Below are positions 8,491 through 17,923 of a DNA stretch of 64,000 nucleotides, piece by piece. The number at the start of each line of letters is the position of its first letter. Position 1 is the first letter of the stretch. The DNA lies in assembly GCF_018304965.1 (NCBI RefSeq), contig NZ_JAGQED010000009.1, forward strand, positions 78,063-142,062. Reading direction: 5' to 3'. The notes under the pieces were generated by a model that did no database searches, was not told where the DNA came from, and saw nothing but the letters and a program-made list of their open reading frames with translations. Made by a program: the position numbers and the translations under genes. The stretch is from Collimonas antrihumi (GTDB taxonomy: Bacteria > Pseudomonadota > Gammaproteobacteria > Burkholderiales > Burkholderiaceae_D).

Positions 8491-9413
8491 GTAAGCAGTT
8501 GCGCTGCACCGTGCCGGCGCGCGAATTGCGCCGCAAGGGCGATAGTTTGCAGGTGGATCGCTACCGTGTCTTGTATATTCTTGCCATAGCCGCCGGCCAT
8601 GGCGATTGCCACCGGTATGGCATGCTGGCTGGCGGTTCCCATCAGCATGGCGTCGCGCCGGGCCAGGCCGTCGAAACTCAGTTTCAGGCGCCCTAGCCTG
8701 TCACCCTCGTGCGGATCGGCGCCCGCCAGGAAAATAATCAGCTGCGGCGAAAAGCGCGCCATCATGGTTGCCAGTGCATCCTGCAGTGCACTCAGATAAG
8801 CCTCGTCGCCGGTGCCATCTGCCAGCGCCACATCCAGATCGCTACTTTCCTTGTCGAACGGATAATTGCGGGCGCCATGCAGCGACAGGGTAAAAATCGA
8901 ATCGTCGTTAGCCAGGATCGATGCCGTGCCGTTGCCCTGGTGGACATCAAGGTCGACGATGGCGACCCGCTGTACCCGGCGCTCCGCCTGCATCAGCCGG
9001 GCCGCAATCGCAGCGTCGTTAAAGACGCAAAAGCCGACGCCCTGATCGGCAAACGCATGATGGGTGCCGCCTGCCAAGTTGACCGCAATTCGCTCCGGCT
9101 CCGTCAGCGCCGCACGGCAGGCAGCGATAGTGGCGCCGGCGGAACGCCGCGAACGTTCCACCATCTGCGGCGTCCACGGAAAACCGATAGCTTTTTGTAC
9201 ATTTTCAGCCAAAGTGCCGTCGCTGACTGCGTTTATATAGTGGGGATGATGGGCCAGAGCCAGTACGCCGTCGCTGGTGGTCGGCGCTTCGTGAAAATCG
9301 ATATCGCTGATGCTTGCCAGCACGGCTTCATGGATGAGCCGGTACTTTTGCATTGGGAAGCGATGGCCGGCCGGCAAAGGCAACACGAAATGGTCGCTGT
9401 AGAAAGCTTTCAA
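8487..9413 (-). CDS. Histone deacetylase family protein
   Basis: Zinc-dependent amidohydrolase of the arginase/deacetylase fold, 308 residues. Bacterial members remove acetyl groups from polyamines, acetoin-pathway proteins or small amides. The catalytic His pair is G-T-H118-H119, and metal ligands D156 and H158 sit in VDLDVHQGNGT. GVGFCVFND and FLAGADPHEGDRLG are also conserved. No ATG precedes the conserved start; TTG at 9413 (giving MKAFYSDHFVLPLP) matches the usual N-terminus, while a more distal TTG at 9503 would add an unlikely hydrophobic leader. Probably co-transcribed with the DMT transporter. Confidence 0.88.
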   Translation of the reverse strand: MKAFYSDHFVLPLPAGHRFPMQKYRLIHEAVLASISDIDFHEAPTTSDGVLALAHHPHYINAVSDGTLAENVQKAIGFPWTPQMVERSRRSAGATIAACRAALTEPERIAVNLAGGTHHAFADQGVGFCVFNDAAIAARLMQAERRVQRVAIVDLDVHQGNGTASILANDDSIFTLSLHGARNYPFDKESSDLDVALADGTGDEAYLSALQDALATMMARFSPQLIIFLAGADPHEGDRLGRLKLSFDGLARRDAMLMGTASQHAIPVAIAMAGGYGKNIQDTVAIHLQTIALAAQFARRHGAAQLLT

Positions 9414-9756
9414 GGTAAGCGCGGAGGTCTGGAAAAGAAGCGAGTAAAGAAGCAATACAGCAATCAGTCTACCATCAGGGAATAGCAACCACAGAATACT
9501 CAAAAAAACAACATTTCACCACGCTAATACCTTGATTTTATAAGCTTTAGTATAAACGACATAAACAATATATTGCGGCGCACAAAAAATCTCTTGACAC
9601 CGTTTCAGAATAATTTAGAATGAAATTGTTGCGTCGCACAATGTTCATTCAAGGCCACTGGCAGACGTAATCAACGGCTAGATCTTAGCCAACCCCTAAG
9701 TCACCCTATCGCTCTATTTTTTGTATTTTTTACAGTATCGAATCCTAGGAGAAGCC
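9414..9756 (+). promoter_or_regulatory. Phasin promoter with two operator-like repeats
   Basis: A good sigma-70 promoter is visible: TTGACA at 9594-9599 and TAGAAT at 9616-9621, spacer 16. Two related imperfect palindromes built on GCG-N-CGCACAA flank it, at 9571-9585 and 9625-9642. Phasin genes of PHA-accumulating bacteria are repressed by PhaR through GC-rich palindromes, so these are candidate PhaR sites. The remaining bases up to 9413 and down to 9757 show nothing else. Confidence 0.6.
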
Positions 9757-10323
9757 ATGTCTACCGTTGCAGAACAATTTTCAGCCGCTACCAAAGCCAA
9801 TTTCGAAGCTAATCTGGCCCTGTTCACCGATTTCACTACCAAGGCATTTGCTGGCGTGGAAAAGCTGATCGACCTCAACCTGAGCGCCGCCAAGGCTTCG
9901 CTGGAAGAGTCGAACGCCACTACCCAGAAATTGTTTGCGGCTAAAGACCCACAAGAATTTTTCTCGCTGAGCGCAGCCCTGGCCCAGCCGAACACTGAAA
10001 AAGCCATCGCTTACGGTCGTCATTTCGCCAGCATCGCTTCCAGCACACAAGCTGAACTGACCAAGGCAGCGGAAGCGCAAGTTGCAGAAACCAAGCGTAA
10101 AGTCATCGAGTTCGTTGACCAGGCATCGAAAAACGTGCCGCCAGGCGCAGAAGGCGCAGTTGCTTTCGTCAAATCGGCAATCGGCAGCGCCAACGCCGGT
10201 TACGAACAGTTTGCCAAAAACACCAAGCAAGCTGTTGAAACCCTGGAAACCAACGTCAACAACGCTGTCGACCAATTGTCCCAAGCTGCTACCAAGACTG
10301 CAACTCGTTCGACCAAGAAGTAA
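9757..10323 (+). CDS. phaP: Phasin family protein (PHA granule-associated)
   Basis: Small amphipathic helical protein that coats polyhydroxyalkanoate granules and controls their size and number. The 188-residue protein matches Phasin_2: VAEQFSAATKANFEANLALF near the start and long Ala/Lys/Glu-rich helices after it. The tail is Thr/Lys-rich (ATRSTKK). AGGAG stands six bases ahead of the ATG at 9757. A strong promoter with paired palindromes precedes it and a clear terminator follows, so it is a single-gene transcript. No PHA synthase is in the window. Confidence 0.92.
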   Translation: MSTVAEQFSAATKANFEANLALFTDFTTKAFAGVEKLIDLNLSAAKASLEESNATTQKLFAAKDPQEFFSLSAALAQPNTEKAIAYGRHFASIASSTQAELTKAAEAQVAETKRKVIEFVDQASKNVPPGAEGAVAFVKSAIGSANAGYEQFAKNTKQAVETLETNVNNAVDQLSQAATKTATRSTKK

Positions 10324-10394
10324 TGTGTAAAACAGGCGTGTCTGGCGCGCCTGACTGAATCTCCTCGGTATCCGGCAACGCCGGTATCGTTATT

Positions 10395-10421
10395 TACCCC
10401 GGATTACCGGGGTATTTTTTT
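10395..10421 (+). terminator. Rho-independent terminator after the phasin gene
   Basis: Stem TACCCCGG (10395-10402) and CCGGGGTA (10407-10414) with a 4-base loop, followed by seven T. Confidence 0.9.
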
Positions 10422-10458
10422 GCCTGGAAGATTTGTCTATCCGTGGCACCACGGCGAC

Positions 10459-10487
10459 CGCGTGGGCAAAAAAATTGCCCACCCTAT
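10459..10487. repeat. Dispersed palindromic repeat (GTAGGGTGGGCA family), solitary half
   Basis: A single half-element, CGCGTGGGCA...TGCCCACCCTAT, between the phasin terminator and the end of the DUF349 gene. The partner half seen in the other copies is missing. Confidence 0.75.
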
Positions 10488-10500
10488 CCATCGGAGAGGT

Positions 10501-13065
10501 TTAGGGTTTGATCTGGGCCACCAGTTTCAACAGCCGTTGCAGCGTCGGCTCGTCCATCAAGGCCGGCAAGTTGCAAATATACAACAACTGCTGCTCGATA
10601 TTTCTCGCTGAACCGCCCGCCTTCAATGACGCTTGCAACACCTCAACCTGCAATTGCAAACGTTCGCGCGCGAGCGCTGCAGGGCTTTCTATTCCAGCCA
10701 GGATTTCAGCACGCAACAACTCCTGTTGTAACGCAGGGCGCTGGGTTTCAAGAGTAGCCGCGTAGTTGTCGCTATTCTGCAACGCCCGTTCGAAACGCGC
10801 CGCGATGACTTTTTCAAACGCCGGGGCCAGCTTCGGCAATGCTTGCCAGCTATTGCGCCAGCCAGATTCGGCCTGGGTTCCTGCGGAACCGGTATCTGTG
10901 TCGGCGATGCTTGCTTCAACTTGCTGACACAAAATCAATTTATCGCGCAAGGCGCCGGCTTGCGCCAGCGCCGCCTGCTGCCGACTCTGGTCGAGCCGCG
11001 CCTGCAGCGCCCCGAGCGCGGCCTGGAAGCGCGCATCAATCTGCGCCTGAACCGCACGCGGCACCTGTCCGCTGCGCGCCCATTCTTGCTGGGCTTGCTG
11101 CAGGATTATCGGTAATTCCGCCTCCGGCCGGTCTAGCGCTGCTTCCAGCAACGCGCATTGCTCTTCGCGCTGATGCAGGTTGTCGCGGCGTTCGGCGTCG
11201 GCGCTTGATGCGGCCTCCTTGCGTTGGGCGAAGATGGCGTCGCATGCGCTGCGGAAACGCAGCCACAGTTCCTGCTCATGCTGCCGCGGCAAAGGCAGCG
11301 CCTTGGCTTGCTCTTGCCAGCGTTGTTGCAATTCTTTCACACGCTCAGCCGTATCGCGCTGGTTGGCGGGCAGCTGCGCGGCTTCGGTGATTAACTTTTC
11401 TCGCCGGGCGATTTCGATATCTTGTTGCTGCGCCAACGGCGCCAGCAAGGTTTCGATGGCGCTGGCAAAACTGCTGTCGAGTGCCTTTTTCTCACTACGA
11501 TTGATCGGTCCCAGGTTCTTCCATGCCTGTTGTTTTTGCTGACAATACTGGGCGACGGCTTTCCAGTCCGGCGCCACCTCCGCCGACAGCGTCGCTTGTG
11601 CATACTGTTGCACCTCATCGATCAAAGTGCGTGCATTGGTTTGATTGGCTTGCCGTTGTTCAGCCTGTTGCTGGAAGTGTGCAGCGACTGGCGCATAGGC
11701 GTTAGTGCAAGCCGCGTCAAATCCCTCCCACAAGATTTTCGGTGCGGGTCCGGAATTGCCATCCAGCGACTTCCAGCGTGCCCGCAGGCTGCCGATTTTT
11801 TTTGCGAGTTCGGCTGGCGCCAGTGCCTGCTGCGGCAATTCCTGTGCGGCCTTGGTCAACTCTTCGCGCGAGACATTACCACCCCAGCGCGCCCAGCCTT
11901 GCAATCGGGTCAACTCGCCACGCGCTTGCACCAGGCGACTGTTTTGGGTTGCGCTCGGCTTGTGCAACTTGAAATCGATGGCGCGCAATATCTTGTCGAA
12001 ATCCATCGCCACTTGCAATGCGCCATCTTCCAGGGCTTTTTCAAGGCCATCCAAAGCTTCGGCGATTTGCGGGCGCTCGGTTGTCTCCGCCGCCTCGGTT
12101 GCTGCGGCCGATGCGGCGGGAGCAAGAATCTTTTGCGGTTTGACAGGCACTATCGTATGTTGCTTCAACAGCGCCTGATAGCGTTGCTCCAAACCGTCGT
12201 CAAGTAGCGCCGCGGGCAATTTTGGCAATGCCGACCAGTTGGCTTTCAGCGTATCCGGATTCAACGCCTCGGTGGCCGTTTCCCAGTTTGCCAGCGCTTC
12301 GTTACGCGCCTGCAGAGCGGATTGATGCTGTTGCAAAGTCGACAGCAGTTGGCGTAACCCCTGGGCTTCCTGCGTGAACTCTGCCGCCAGATGACGCGGC
12401 ACGCTCAACGCTTCCGCGTGACCGGCGCAGATTGCCATTTGCGATTCCAATGCATCCAGCTCCTGCTCGAGCTGGGGCGTAATGGCCATCGTCGTTTTAG
12501 CCTGTGAGTGCAGCGTGCGCACACTGTTCAATGAGCCGATAGCGCTGCGTTGCAAGTCGGCCTGCGCTGTCAAACGATCGGCGAGTGCGGCACGCAGTTG
12601 CGTAAACTGTTGCAGTAATTCGGCTGGCACATCCTTGGCGTCCCAGCCACGGTCCAGTTCTGCAACCTGATTCGGCATCAGCTGCTGCTCTTGTTGCAAG
12701 CGCTGCGCCTGCGCCACGGATGCGGCCGCCCTGTCGGCGATCAATTGCTGCTGACGCTCGCTGTCCAGCCGTCCCTGCATTAGTTTGGCAACCCGTCTGT
12801 CGGTATTGCGGCATGCCTGCAGCACTTGTTCCAAAGCTGCGCGTGACTGCACCTGCTGTGCCGCACACAAGCGCGCATCGGCAAACGTCGATTGCAAAAT
12901 GAACGCGACCGCCGCAGCTTCGTCTGGCAAGGCCTGTGCCTGTTGCAACGCTTGCTGCCGAGACTGGTCGGACACTTGCTTGGCTTCGGCACGCAATGCG
13001 GCCTGGGGCGCTACGACCGGTTGTGGCGCATTACGATCAGCGCGTTTAAAGAGGAATCCGAACAT
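10501..13065 (-). CDS. DUF349 domain-containing protein
   Basis: A very long (854 residues) cytoplasmic protein, almost entirely helical, Ala/Gln/Leu-rich and predicted coiled coil. Short repeats of the DUF349 type are visible (for example WKAVAQYCQQKQQAWKNLGP and RRDNLHQREEQCALLEAAL), and the start MFGFLFKRADRNAPQP is typical of betaproteobacterial members. The family function is unknown; no enzymatic motif is visible. It stands alone, with a half repeat beyond its stop and a CinA-like gene upstream. Confidence 0.85.
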   Translation of the reverse strand: MFGFLFKRADRNAPQPVVAPQAALRAEAKQVSDQSRQQALQQAQALPDEAAAVAFILQSTFADARLCAAQQVQSRAALEQVLQACRNTDRRVAKLMQGRLDSERQQQLIADRAAASVAQAQRLQQEQQLMPNQVAELDRGWDAKDVPAELLQQFTQLRAALADRLTAQADLQRSAIGSLNSVRTLHSQAKTTMAITPQLEQELDALESQMAICAGHAEALSVPRHLAAEFTQEAQGLRQLLSTLQQHQSALQARNEALANWETATEALNPDTLKANWSALPKLPAALLDDGLEQRYQALLKQHTIVPVKPQKILAPAASAAATEAAETTERPQIAEALDGLEKALEDGALQVAMDFDKILRAIDFKLHKPSATQNSRLVQARGELTRLQGWARWGGNVSREELTKAAQELPQQALAPAELAKKIGSLRARWKSLDGNSGPAPKILWEGFDAACTNAYAPVAAHFQQQAEQRQANQTNARTLIDEVQQYAQATLSAEVAPDWKAVAQYCQQKQQAWKNLGPINRSEKKALDSSFASAIETLLAPLAQQQDIEIARREKLITEAAQLPANQRDTAERVKELQQRWQEQAKALPLPRQHEQELWLRFRSACDAIFAQRKEAASSADAERRDNLHQREEQCALLEAALDRPEAELPIILQQAQQEWARSGQVPRAVQAQIDARFQAALGALQARLDQSRQQAALAQAGALRDKLILCQQVEASIADTDTGSAGTQAESGWRNSWQALPKLAPAFEKVIAARFERALQNSDNYAATLETQRPALQQELLRAEILAGIESPAALARERLQLQVEVLQASLKAGGSARNIEQQLLYICNLPALMDEPTLQRLLKLVAQIKP

Positions 13066-13176
13066 GTGATATCAATCAGATGGAAGCAGATTGCCGTTAA
13101 TCGCTAGCGGCAAACGCTTTGGTTAAGTGAGAAGTAGCGAGAATAAATTGGAATAGAAAATGGCTCCGTCCGGCCA

Positions 13177-13977
13177 CTAAGCCGGCCGGTACTCTGCCTT
13201 AAGCTGATCGAGGCCGGACAGCATTTTCTTGAATGCTGCTGCGCTCTGCACCGGTTCACCCTTTACGCCGAGATCGATGTGACGCCGGGTGTTGGCATCG
13301 CCAACGTGCGGCAGGCTGAATACCTTAACCAAGGGAAATTCCATCTCGATGGCTTCCATCAGCGGTGTCAGAGTCGACTCCATGGCTTCGAACACCAGCA
13401 CCGATTGCTCCAGCTGCGGATTCTGATGGAATCGGTCTGCGTAATACGTATCCAGTACCCACTCGAACATGGGCCAGGCCATCACCGGAAAACCCGGCGC
13501 AAAATAATGTGCGCCCGCGCCTTGGTGCGGCACCGAAAAACCAGGAATCTTGTTAAACGGATTGGGAATGATGGCGGCGCCCTGCGGAAACTCGCCCATC
13601 TTCAGCCGGTGCAGGTTATCGGGCGTGTCGTAGTCAGGTTCCGACCCGGCGTCGCGCGCGGTGTCGGCAATCCGTTCACGGATTTTCTCGCGCGCTTCCG
13701 GATGCAATACCAGCGGCACGCCAAGCGCCGCCGCTGCACATTGACGCGTGTGATCGTCTGGCGTGGCGCCGATGCCGCCGGTACAAAACACGATATCGTC
13801 GCTGGCGAATGTACGTTTCAGCGTCGCCGTAATGCGGGCCGGATCGTCGCCTATGTATTCTGCCCAGTCCAGGCTTAAACCGCGGGCGGAAAGCATTTCC
13901 AGTATTTTCGGAAAGTGTTTATCGACTCGCCTGCCTGACAGGATTTCGTCGCCGATGATGATAAGTCCGATTGCCAT
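13177..13977 (-). CDS. Competence/damage-inducible protein A-like, molybdopterin-binding (MoaB/Mog) domain
   Basis: A 266-residue protein of the CinA N-terminal group (COG1058). GDEIL at 9-13 and GGIG-ATPDD at 67-75 form the molybdopterin-binding-fold signature. It lacks the C-terminal nicotinamide-nucleotide amidase domain of full CinA, as is normal for this short group. In full-length CinA this domain acts as a pyrophosphatase on ADP-ribose or NAD-type compounds; that activity here is only inferred. It is downstream of, and on the same strand as, the EI24 gene, a pairing I recall from related genomes. Confidence 0.88.
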   Translation of the reverse strand: MAIGLIIIGDEILSGRRVDKHFPKILEMLSARGLSLDWAEYIGDDPARITATLKRTFASDDIVFCTGGIGATPDDHTRQCAAAALGVPLVLHPEAREKIRERIADTARDAGSEPDYDTPDNLHRLKMGEFPQGAAIIPNPFNKIPGFSVPHQGAGAHYFAPGFPVMAWPMFEWVLDTYYADRFHQNPQLEQSVLVFEAMESTLTPLMEAIEMEFPLVKVFSLPHVGDANTRRHIDLGVKGEPVQSAAAFKKMLSGLDQLKAEYRPA

Positions 13978-14113
13978 GGGGATCGCCGCTTATTTGAAGA
14001 TGAGCTGAAGATGAGTAGAAATATGTAGCAGAAAGATAATAAATCTGGGAATAACGCTAAGGTATTCTATACAAATCTTAACTCCGAATCGAATCTTTAC
14101 CGGCACATCAAAC

Positions 14114-14998
14114 CTAATCCGGCGACGATGTATCCGTAGCATCGGACAATTGGTGAATCACCCGGCTGTCGTGACGCTCAGCGATAATGATAGCAGCCTC
14201 GCCCGCCGCCCGATATTTGGCCAGCGCCGCCAGGCAATAATACTCAAACCACAAACCGGTGAATACAAAAACCAGAACGTAGAGCCAGATGGAACCGGCT
14301 GCCAGCAAGGGGAAAATCACCAGCCACAAAGCGCCACCCAGCCACAATATGGTTGGCGCCGCCCCCATGGCGCCGGCAATCACGCCGATAAGCAACAAAG
14401 GCCAGCGATGAATCCGTAGCAGCGCCCGCATTTCTTCCTTGTCGGCATGCGCTGCCAAGGCTTCATAGGCGAACACCCGATACGTCAGCCAGCCCCACAA
14501 TACCAGCGGGATCAGGAAGGCGAACGGCGGTATCAGCCACAGCGGCAAAGTCACCAGCCACAATACGCAAAACAACAGGAAGGCGGTGAACGAAGTCCAC
14601 ACGCTGCCAAGCACCGAGCCACCCTTGCGCTGCTCTAGCTCAGGGAAGTGACGGCGGCCGACGTGGCGCGCAGTTGCCGGCAAGGCAAACGCACCGACGA
14701 ACAGCAAGGCGGTCAGAATCATCAGCGGCAGCAGAGCCCACAATGCCAGCCACGGCACGATAACGGTCTTGAGCGCGCCCAGGCCGAGCCAGGCGGGGAC
14801 GTAGTTGGCGATGCCCCAGCCATCGTTGCTGGCAAAATAATTCTTTTGCAGCCAATCGATCATCGGTTGCAAACCCCACCACAGGGCCAGCCCCCAGATC
14901 AGCACCGACAACACAAATGGCAAGAAAGTCAGCATCAGCATGCGGTAATGCAGTTGCGACAATAAAGCCCGGCCGAAGGCTACCAGTACCGGGCGCAT
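14114..14998 (-). CDS. EI24 domain-containing membrane protein (CysZ-like)
   Basis: A 294-residue inner-membrane protein with five or six helices and the EI24/CysZ layout. Recognisable segments are ALLPLMILTALLFVGAFALPATARHV and the RVFAYEALAAHADKEEM loop. The family includes the CysZ sulfate permease, but this betaproteobacterial branch is uncharacterised and no sulfur genes adjoin it. Its ATG overlaps the stop of the desaturase gene by ATGA (14997-15000 region), indicating translational coupling. Function not assigned. Confidence 0.82.
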   Translation of the reverse strand: MRPVLVAFGRALLSQLHYRMLMLTFLPFVLSVLIWGLALWWGLQPMIDWLQKNYFASNDGWGIANYVPAWLGLGALKTVIVPWLALWALLPLMILTALLFVGAFALPATARHVGRRHFPELEQRKGGSVLGSVWTSFTAFLLFCVLWLVTLPLWLIPPFAFLIPLVLWGWLTYRVFAYEALAAHADKEEMRALLRIHRWPLLLIGVIAGAMGAAPTILWLGGALWLVIFPLLAAGSIWLYVLVFVFTGLWFEYYCLAALAKYRAAGEAAIIIAERHDSRVIHQLSDATDTSSPD

Positions 14999-15984
14999 CA
15001 GCGGGACGGCTTTCTGGCAAATTCAACCATGCGCTTCAGGCCCAGCCATTGCTGCGACCAGAAACCGCGGCCATAGTCGCGGGCCGGCCTGCTTGCCGTC
15101 GGCAACTGGTCGCGCACCCCGGTATGTTCGAAGGTCTTGCCGAACCAGGCGCTGCGAAACAAGAGATCCCAGAACGCAAACAGCACGCCGAAATTATGGC
15201 CGCCCAATGTGCCCCGCCCTTTGCTTTCATGGCCGATGCCGATTGCGTGGTGCCAGCGATGAAAGCGCGGCGAGACGACAATGGCGTCGCCCAAACGGCC
15301 AAAGTGAATGCGCACATTGGCATGTTGCAGACTTTGCAACATGCGCGTGACTGACACCAGCAGCACGTATTGTGCGGGTTCGACGCCGATCGCCAGCGCT
15401 ACCAGGGCCAGCACGACATCGTGAATCAACCCATCCAGCAGATGATTGCGATCGTCGCTCCACAGGTTCATGTTTTGCTGGCTGTGATGCAAGCTGTGCA
15501 AACCCCATAACCAGCCGACATTGTGCTGCGCGCGGTGATACCAGTATTCGCACAGGTCGAGCACCAGCAGATACATCAGGAAGGTAATCAAAGGCTGGTC
15601 GGTAAAACCTGGCAACAGGTTTTCCAGGTTGAACGGGTTGAGCCCCTGCAGGTGCAACACCTCAGTGACTTTTGCCATCAGCGGATCGACCAGGAAAAAC
15701 ACCAGCAACGAAAAAGCACCGAGACGGTATAACACGGTATAAATGAAATCGGTCCAGCGTGCGCGGCGGTCGGTAAAGGCATGTACTGGAATCACCGCTT
15801 CCAGCGGCCGCAGGATGAGAAACAGGACGATCAACTCGCAGACGCCGATCAGGAACCATTCAGTGCCATCGAAGGCGTCTTCCAGATATTCGCTAAAACC
15901 TGCATGAAACATGAGCGGCTGCACCACGGCCTGGAACAGCCAGGCCTGGGCGCTTGCAAACCAGTCCACCAAGGTATTTATCAT
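14998..15984 (-). CDS. Sterol desaturase / fatty acid hydroxylase family protein
   Basis: Integral membrane di-iron oxygenase, 328 residues. The eight-histidine signature is complete: H150-x3-H154, H163-x2-H166-H167 and H242-x2-H245-H246, with extra His at 252 and 263. About five hydrophobic helices surround it. Bacterial members hydroxylate or desaturate lipids such as sterols, hopanoids, ceramides or ornithine lipids; the substrate is unknown. Its start overlaps the stop of the deacetylase gene (ATGA) and its stop overlaps the start of the EI24 gene, so the three are translated as a coupled set. Confidence 0.88.
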   Translation of the reverse strand: MINTLVDWFASAQAWLFQAVVQPLMFHAGFSEYLEDAFDGTEWFLIGVCELIVLFLILRPLEAVIPVHAFTDRRARWTDFIYTVLYRLGAFSLLVFFLVDPLMAKVTEVLHLQGLNPFNLENLLPGFTDQPLITFLMYLLVLDLCEYWYHRAQHNVGWLWGLHSLHHSQQNMNLWSDDRNHLLDGLIHDVVLALVALAIGVEPAQYVLLVSVTRMLQSLQHANVRIHFGRLGDAIVVSPRFHRWHHAIGIGHESKGRGTLGGHNFGVLFAFWDLLFRSAWFGKTFEHTGVRDQLPTASRPARDYGRGFWSQQWLGLKRMVEFARKPSR

Positions 15985-16856
15985 GATGCCTTACGCGCCT
16001 TTCCTGCTTTAGTCTCGGCGACCGGCCCTTTCAAGTTGCCCTTGTAGGCCGGATGGTCGCGCAGCGTCGCAAAACAGAAACCCTTTTTCTCCAAGCCGCT
16101 GATCAAGGGTTCCAGCACCGCCGGCGCCCAAGGATCCTTGCGTGACCAGATTCCCAGATGCGCCATGACGATATCACCATCCTTGAGATTTTTCAGCATG
16201 CGTTCCAGCAGCATCTGATTCGGCCATTTATCGCTGGGCAGTTCGTCACCGGAGAAACCTGCTTCGGCCCATGCCACATGCTTGTAGCCGCAGGCCTCTC
16301 CTGCCGCCAGCGTGTGCGGTGTCAGATGGCCACCGGGAGTGCGCCAGAAACGGTCGATATGGGTACCGGTGAGAGTTTGGAAACGCTGGTCGACGCGATT
16401 GAGTTCGTCGCAATATTGCTGCGGTGTCCAGGCCAGCAGCTTGCCTCCATTGGCGCCGAACTGCGGCTTCACTTCGATCTTGCCATCGGCCAGGTCGCGC
16501 TTGGCGTAGACATGATCGAAAGTATGGGTACCGAACGCATGGCCGTCAGCCACCAGCGATTTCCAGAACGGCGCCCAGGCAGGGTCTAGCGTGTAATCGC
16601 CATTCACGGTTTTTTCATTGGCCATGAAAAAAGTGGCCTTGATGTGATGCCGCCTCAGGGTCTGGGCGATGTACTCGGCTTGCGACTGGCTGCCAGTATC
16701 GAAACTCAGGTAAAGCGTGCCGCTGCTGCATGCTTTGGGCGATTGTGCCGATTGTGCCAGTGACAGCGTGGCCGGCGCCAATGTTGCCAGTGCCACGGCT
16801 GCCGCCAATAAACTATGCCGGGTTGCGGGAAACACGCAGGGAAACATATGCTTCAC
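15981..16856 (-). CDS. Secreted polysaccharide deacetylase family protein
   Basis: NodB-homology (carbohydrate esterase 4-type) protein, 291 residues from GTG or 288 from ATG at 16847. A signal peptide ends near residue 35 (LSLAQSAQ). Motif 1 is degenerate, SFDTG at 51-55 (D53) instead of TFDDG. Motif 2 is intact, H111-TFD-H115, as are RTPGG (172-176) and H233 in MAHLG. It probably removes acetyl groups from a cell-surface or periplasmic glycan, but the missing second Asp makes activity less certain. The start overlaps the stop of the beta-propeller gene and the stop overlaps the desaturase start. Confidence 0.87.
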   Translation of the reverse strand: MKHMFPCVFPATRHSLLAAAVALATLAPATLSLAQSAQSPKACSSGTLYLSFDTGSQSQAEYIAQTLRRHHIKATFFMANEKTVNGDYTLDPAWAPFWKSLVADGHAFGTHTFDHVYAKRDLADGKIEVKPQFGANGGKLLAWTPQQYCDELNRVDQRFQTLTGTHIDRFWRTPGGHLTPHTLAAGEACGYKHVAWAEAGFSGDELPSDKWPNQMLLERMLKNLKDGDIVMAHLGIWSRKDPWAPAVLEPLISGLEKKGFCFATLRDHPAYKGNLKGPVAETKAGKARKAS

Positions 16857-17923
16857 ACTTCAGAAGCACGATTATGAAAATAGATGCCGTGCGGCGAGCG
16901 CCCCACCGGAATCGACTTGATTACTTTGCGCGTTGTCAAATCAACCACCGAAACCTGCTTGAGCCAGCGCTGGGTGACCCACATGGTCTTGCCGTCTGCT
17001 GTCACTTCCATGCAGTCCGGTCCGCCGGGAACGGCAATGCTGCCAACGCTTTCCAGCGTGTTCAAATCGAGTACATTGATGGTGCCGGCGACCCGGTTGG
17101 AGACGAACAGATGACGATTATCGCCTTGCGGACGAAAATTGTGCGCGCCGTCGCCGGTCTTGATTTTCTTGATGATCTTCTGGGTGCGCCAATCGATCAC
17201 GGCAACGTAGTCGCTGCCCATCACGCCTACCAGCAGATACTTGTTATCCGGCGTCATGTACACGCCGGCAGGCTGCTTGCCGACGGGCATGGTCCATTTC
17301 ACTTTTTGCGTTGCCAGATCGACTGCGGCCAGTTCGTCACTCCCTTGCAGGCTGATGAAAGCCAGTGAACTGTCAGTGGTGAATGCCATATGGCTAGGCA
17401 TGGCCGGCAACGGCAGGCGCTTGGCCAGTTTCAGATTCCTGCCGTCGTAGCCATAAATATCGATACGGTCAAGGCGCAGGCCGTTGGCAATAAACCATTT
17501 CTGATTGGGCGAAAAGCCGATTTGGTAAGGGTCGACAATATCCTTCACCTGATTCTGGATCTGCCCGCTCTTGGGGTCCAGGAACAAGAGCGAATTGCCG
17601 GTGGCGGCGGCCACGATCAGCGATTTGTTGTCCGGGGTCGGCATCAGGTGATGCGGCTCCTTGCCGACTGGAAATGTACCGATTTCCTTGTAAGTTGTCT
17701 GGTCCAGCAAAGTAATGGTGGCATCGCGCGAATTCAGCACGACCACTGTATTGTTGTTGGCGGTAGCAGGAAGAACGGGCGTTGCGGCGACAGGCGCTGC
17801 CGCGAAAGTGGAAAATGCGGTCAACAAGCCGCAAGCGGCTACAACGGAACGACGAACAAAAACAGACGTAACAACGAACATAAGGAAACTCTGAGAAGCA
17901 AAAGGAACTATTTTACCGCGCAT
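16853..17923 (-). CDS. YncE-like periplasmic beta-propeller protein (YVTN repeats)
   Basis: A 356-residue secreted protein made of repeating units such as NNNTVVVLNSRDATITLLDQ, KSLIVAAATGNSLLFLD and GTINVLDLNTLESVGSI, forming a seven-bladed propeller of the YNCE/YVTN family. An N-terminal hydrophobic signal ends near APVAA. The start at 17923 is preceded by AGGTGG; a GTG three codons earlier or an ATG at 17881 are alternatives. Family members bind DNA, ligands or partner proteins in the periplasm; no enzymatic role is evident. First gene of the coupled four-gene run. Confidence 0.85.
   Translation of the reverse strand: MRGKIVPFASQSFLMFVVTSVFVRRSVVAACGLLTAFSTFAAAPVAATPVLPATANNNTVVVLNSRDATITLLDQTTYKEIGTFPVGKEPHHLMPTPDNKSLIVAAATGNSLLFLDPKSGQIQNQVKDIVDPYQIGFSPNQKWFIANGLRLDRIDIYGYDGRNLKLAKRLPLPAMPSHMAFTTDSSLAFISLQGSDELAAVDLATQKVKWTMPVGKQPAGVYMTPDNKYLLVGVMGSDYVAVIDWRTQKIIKKIKTGDGAHNFRPQGDNRHLFVSNRVAGTINVLDLNTLESVGSIAVPGGPDCMEVTADGKTMWVTQRWLKQVSVVDLTTRKVIKSIPVGRSPHGIYFHNRASEV

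Noticed and set aside
11422..12207. 261-codon plus-strand open frame
   Set aside because: Antisense to the DUF349 gene; Cys/Leu/Arg-rich, no family match seen.
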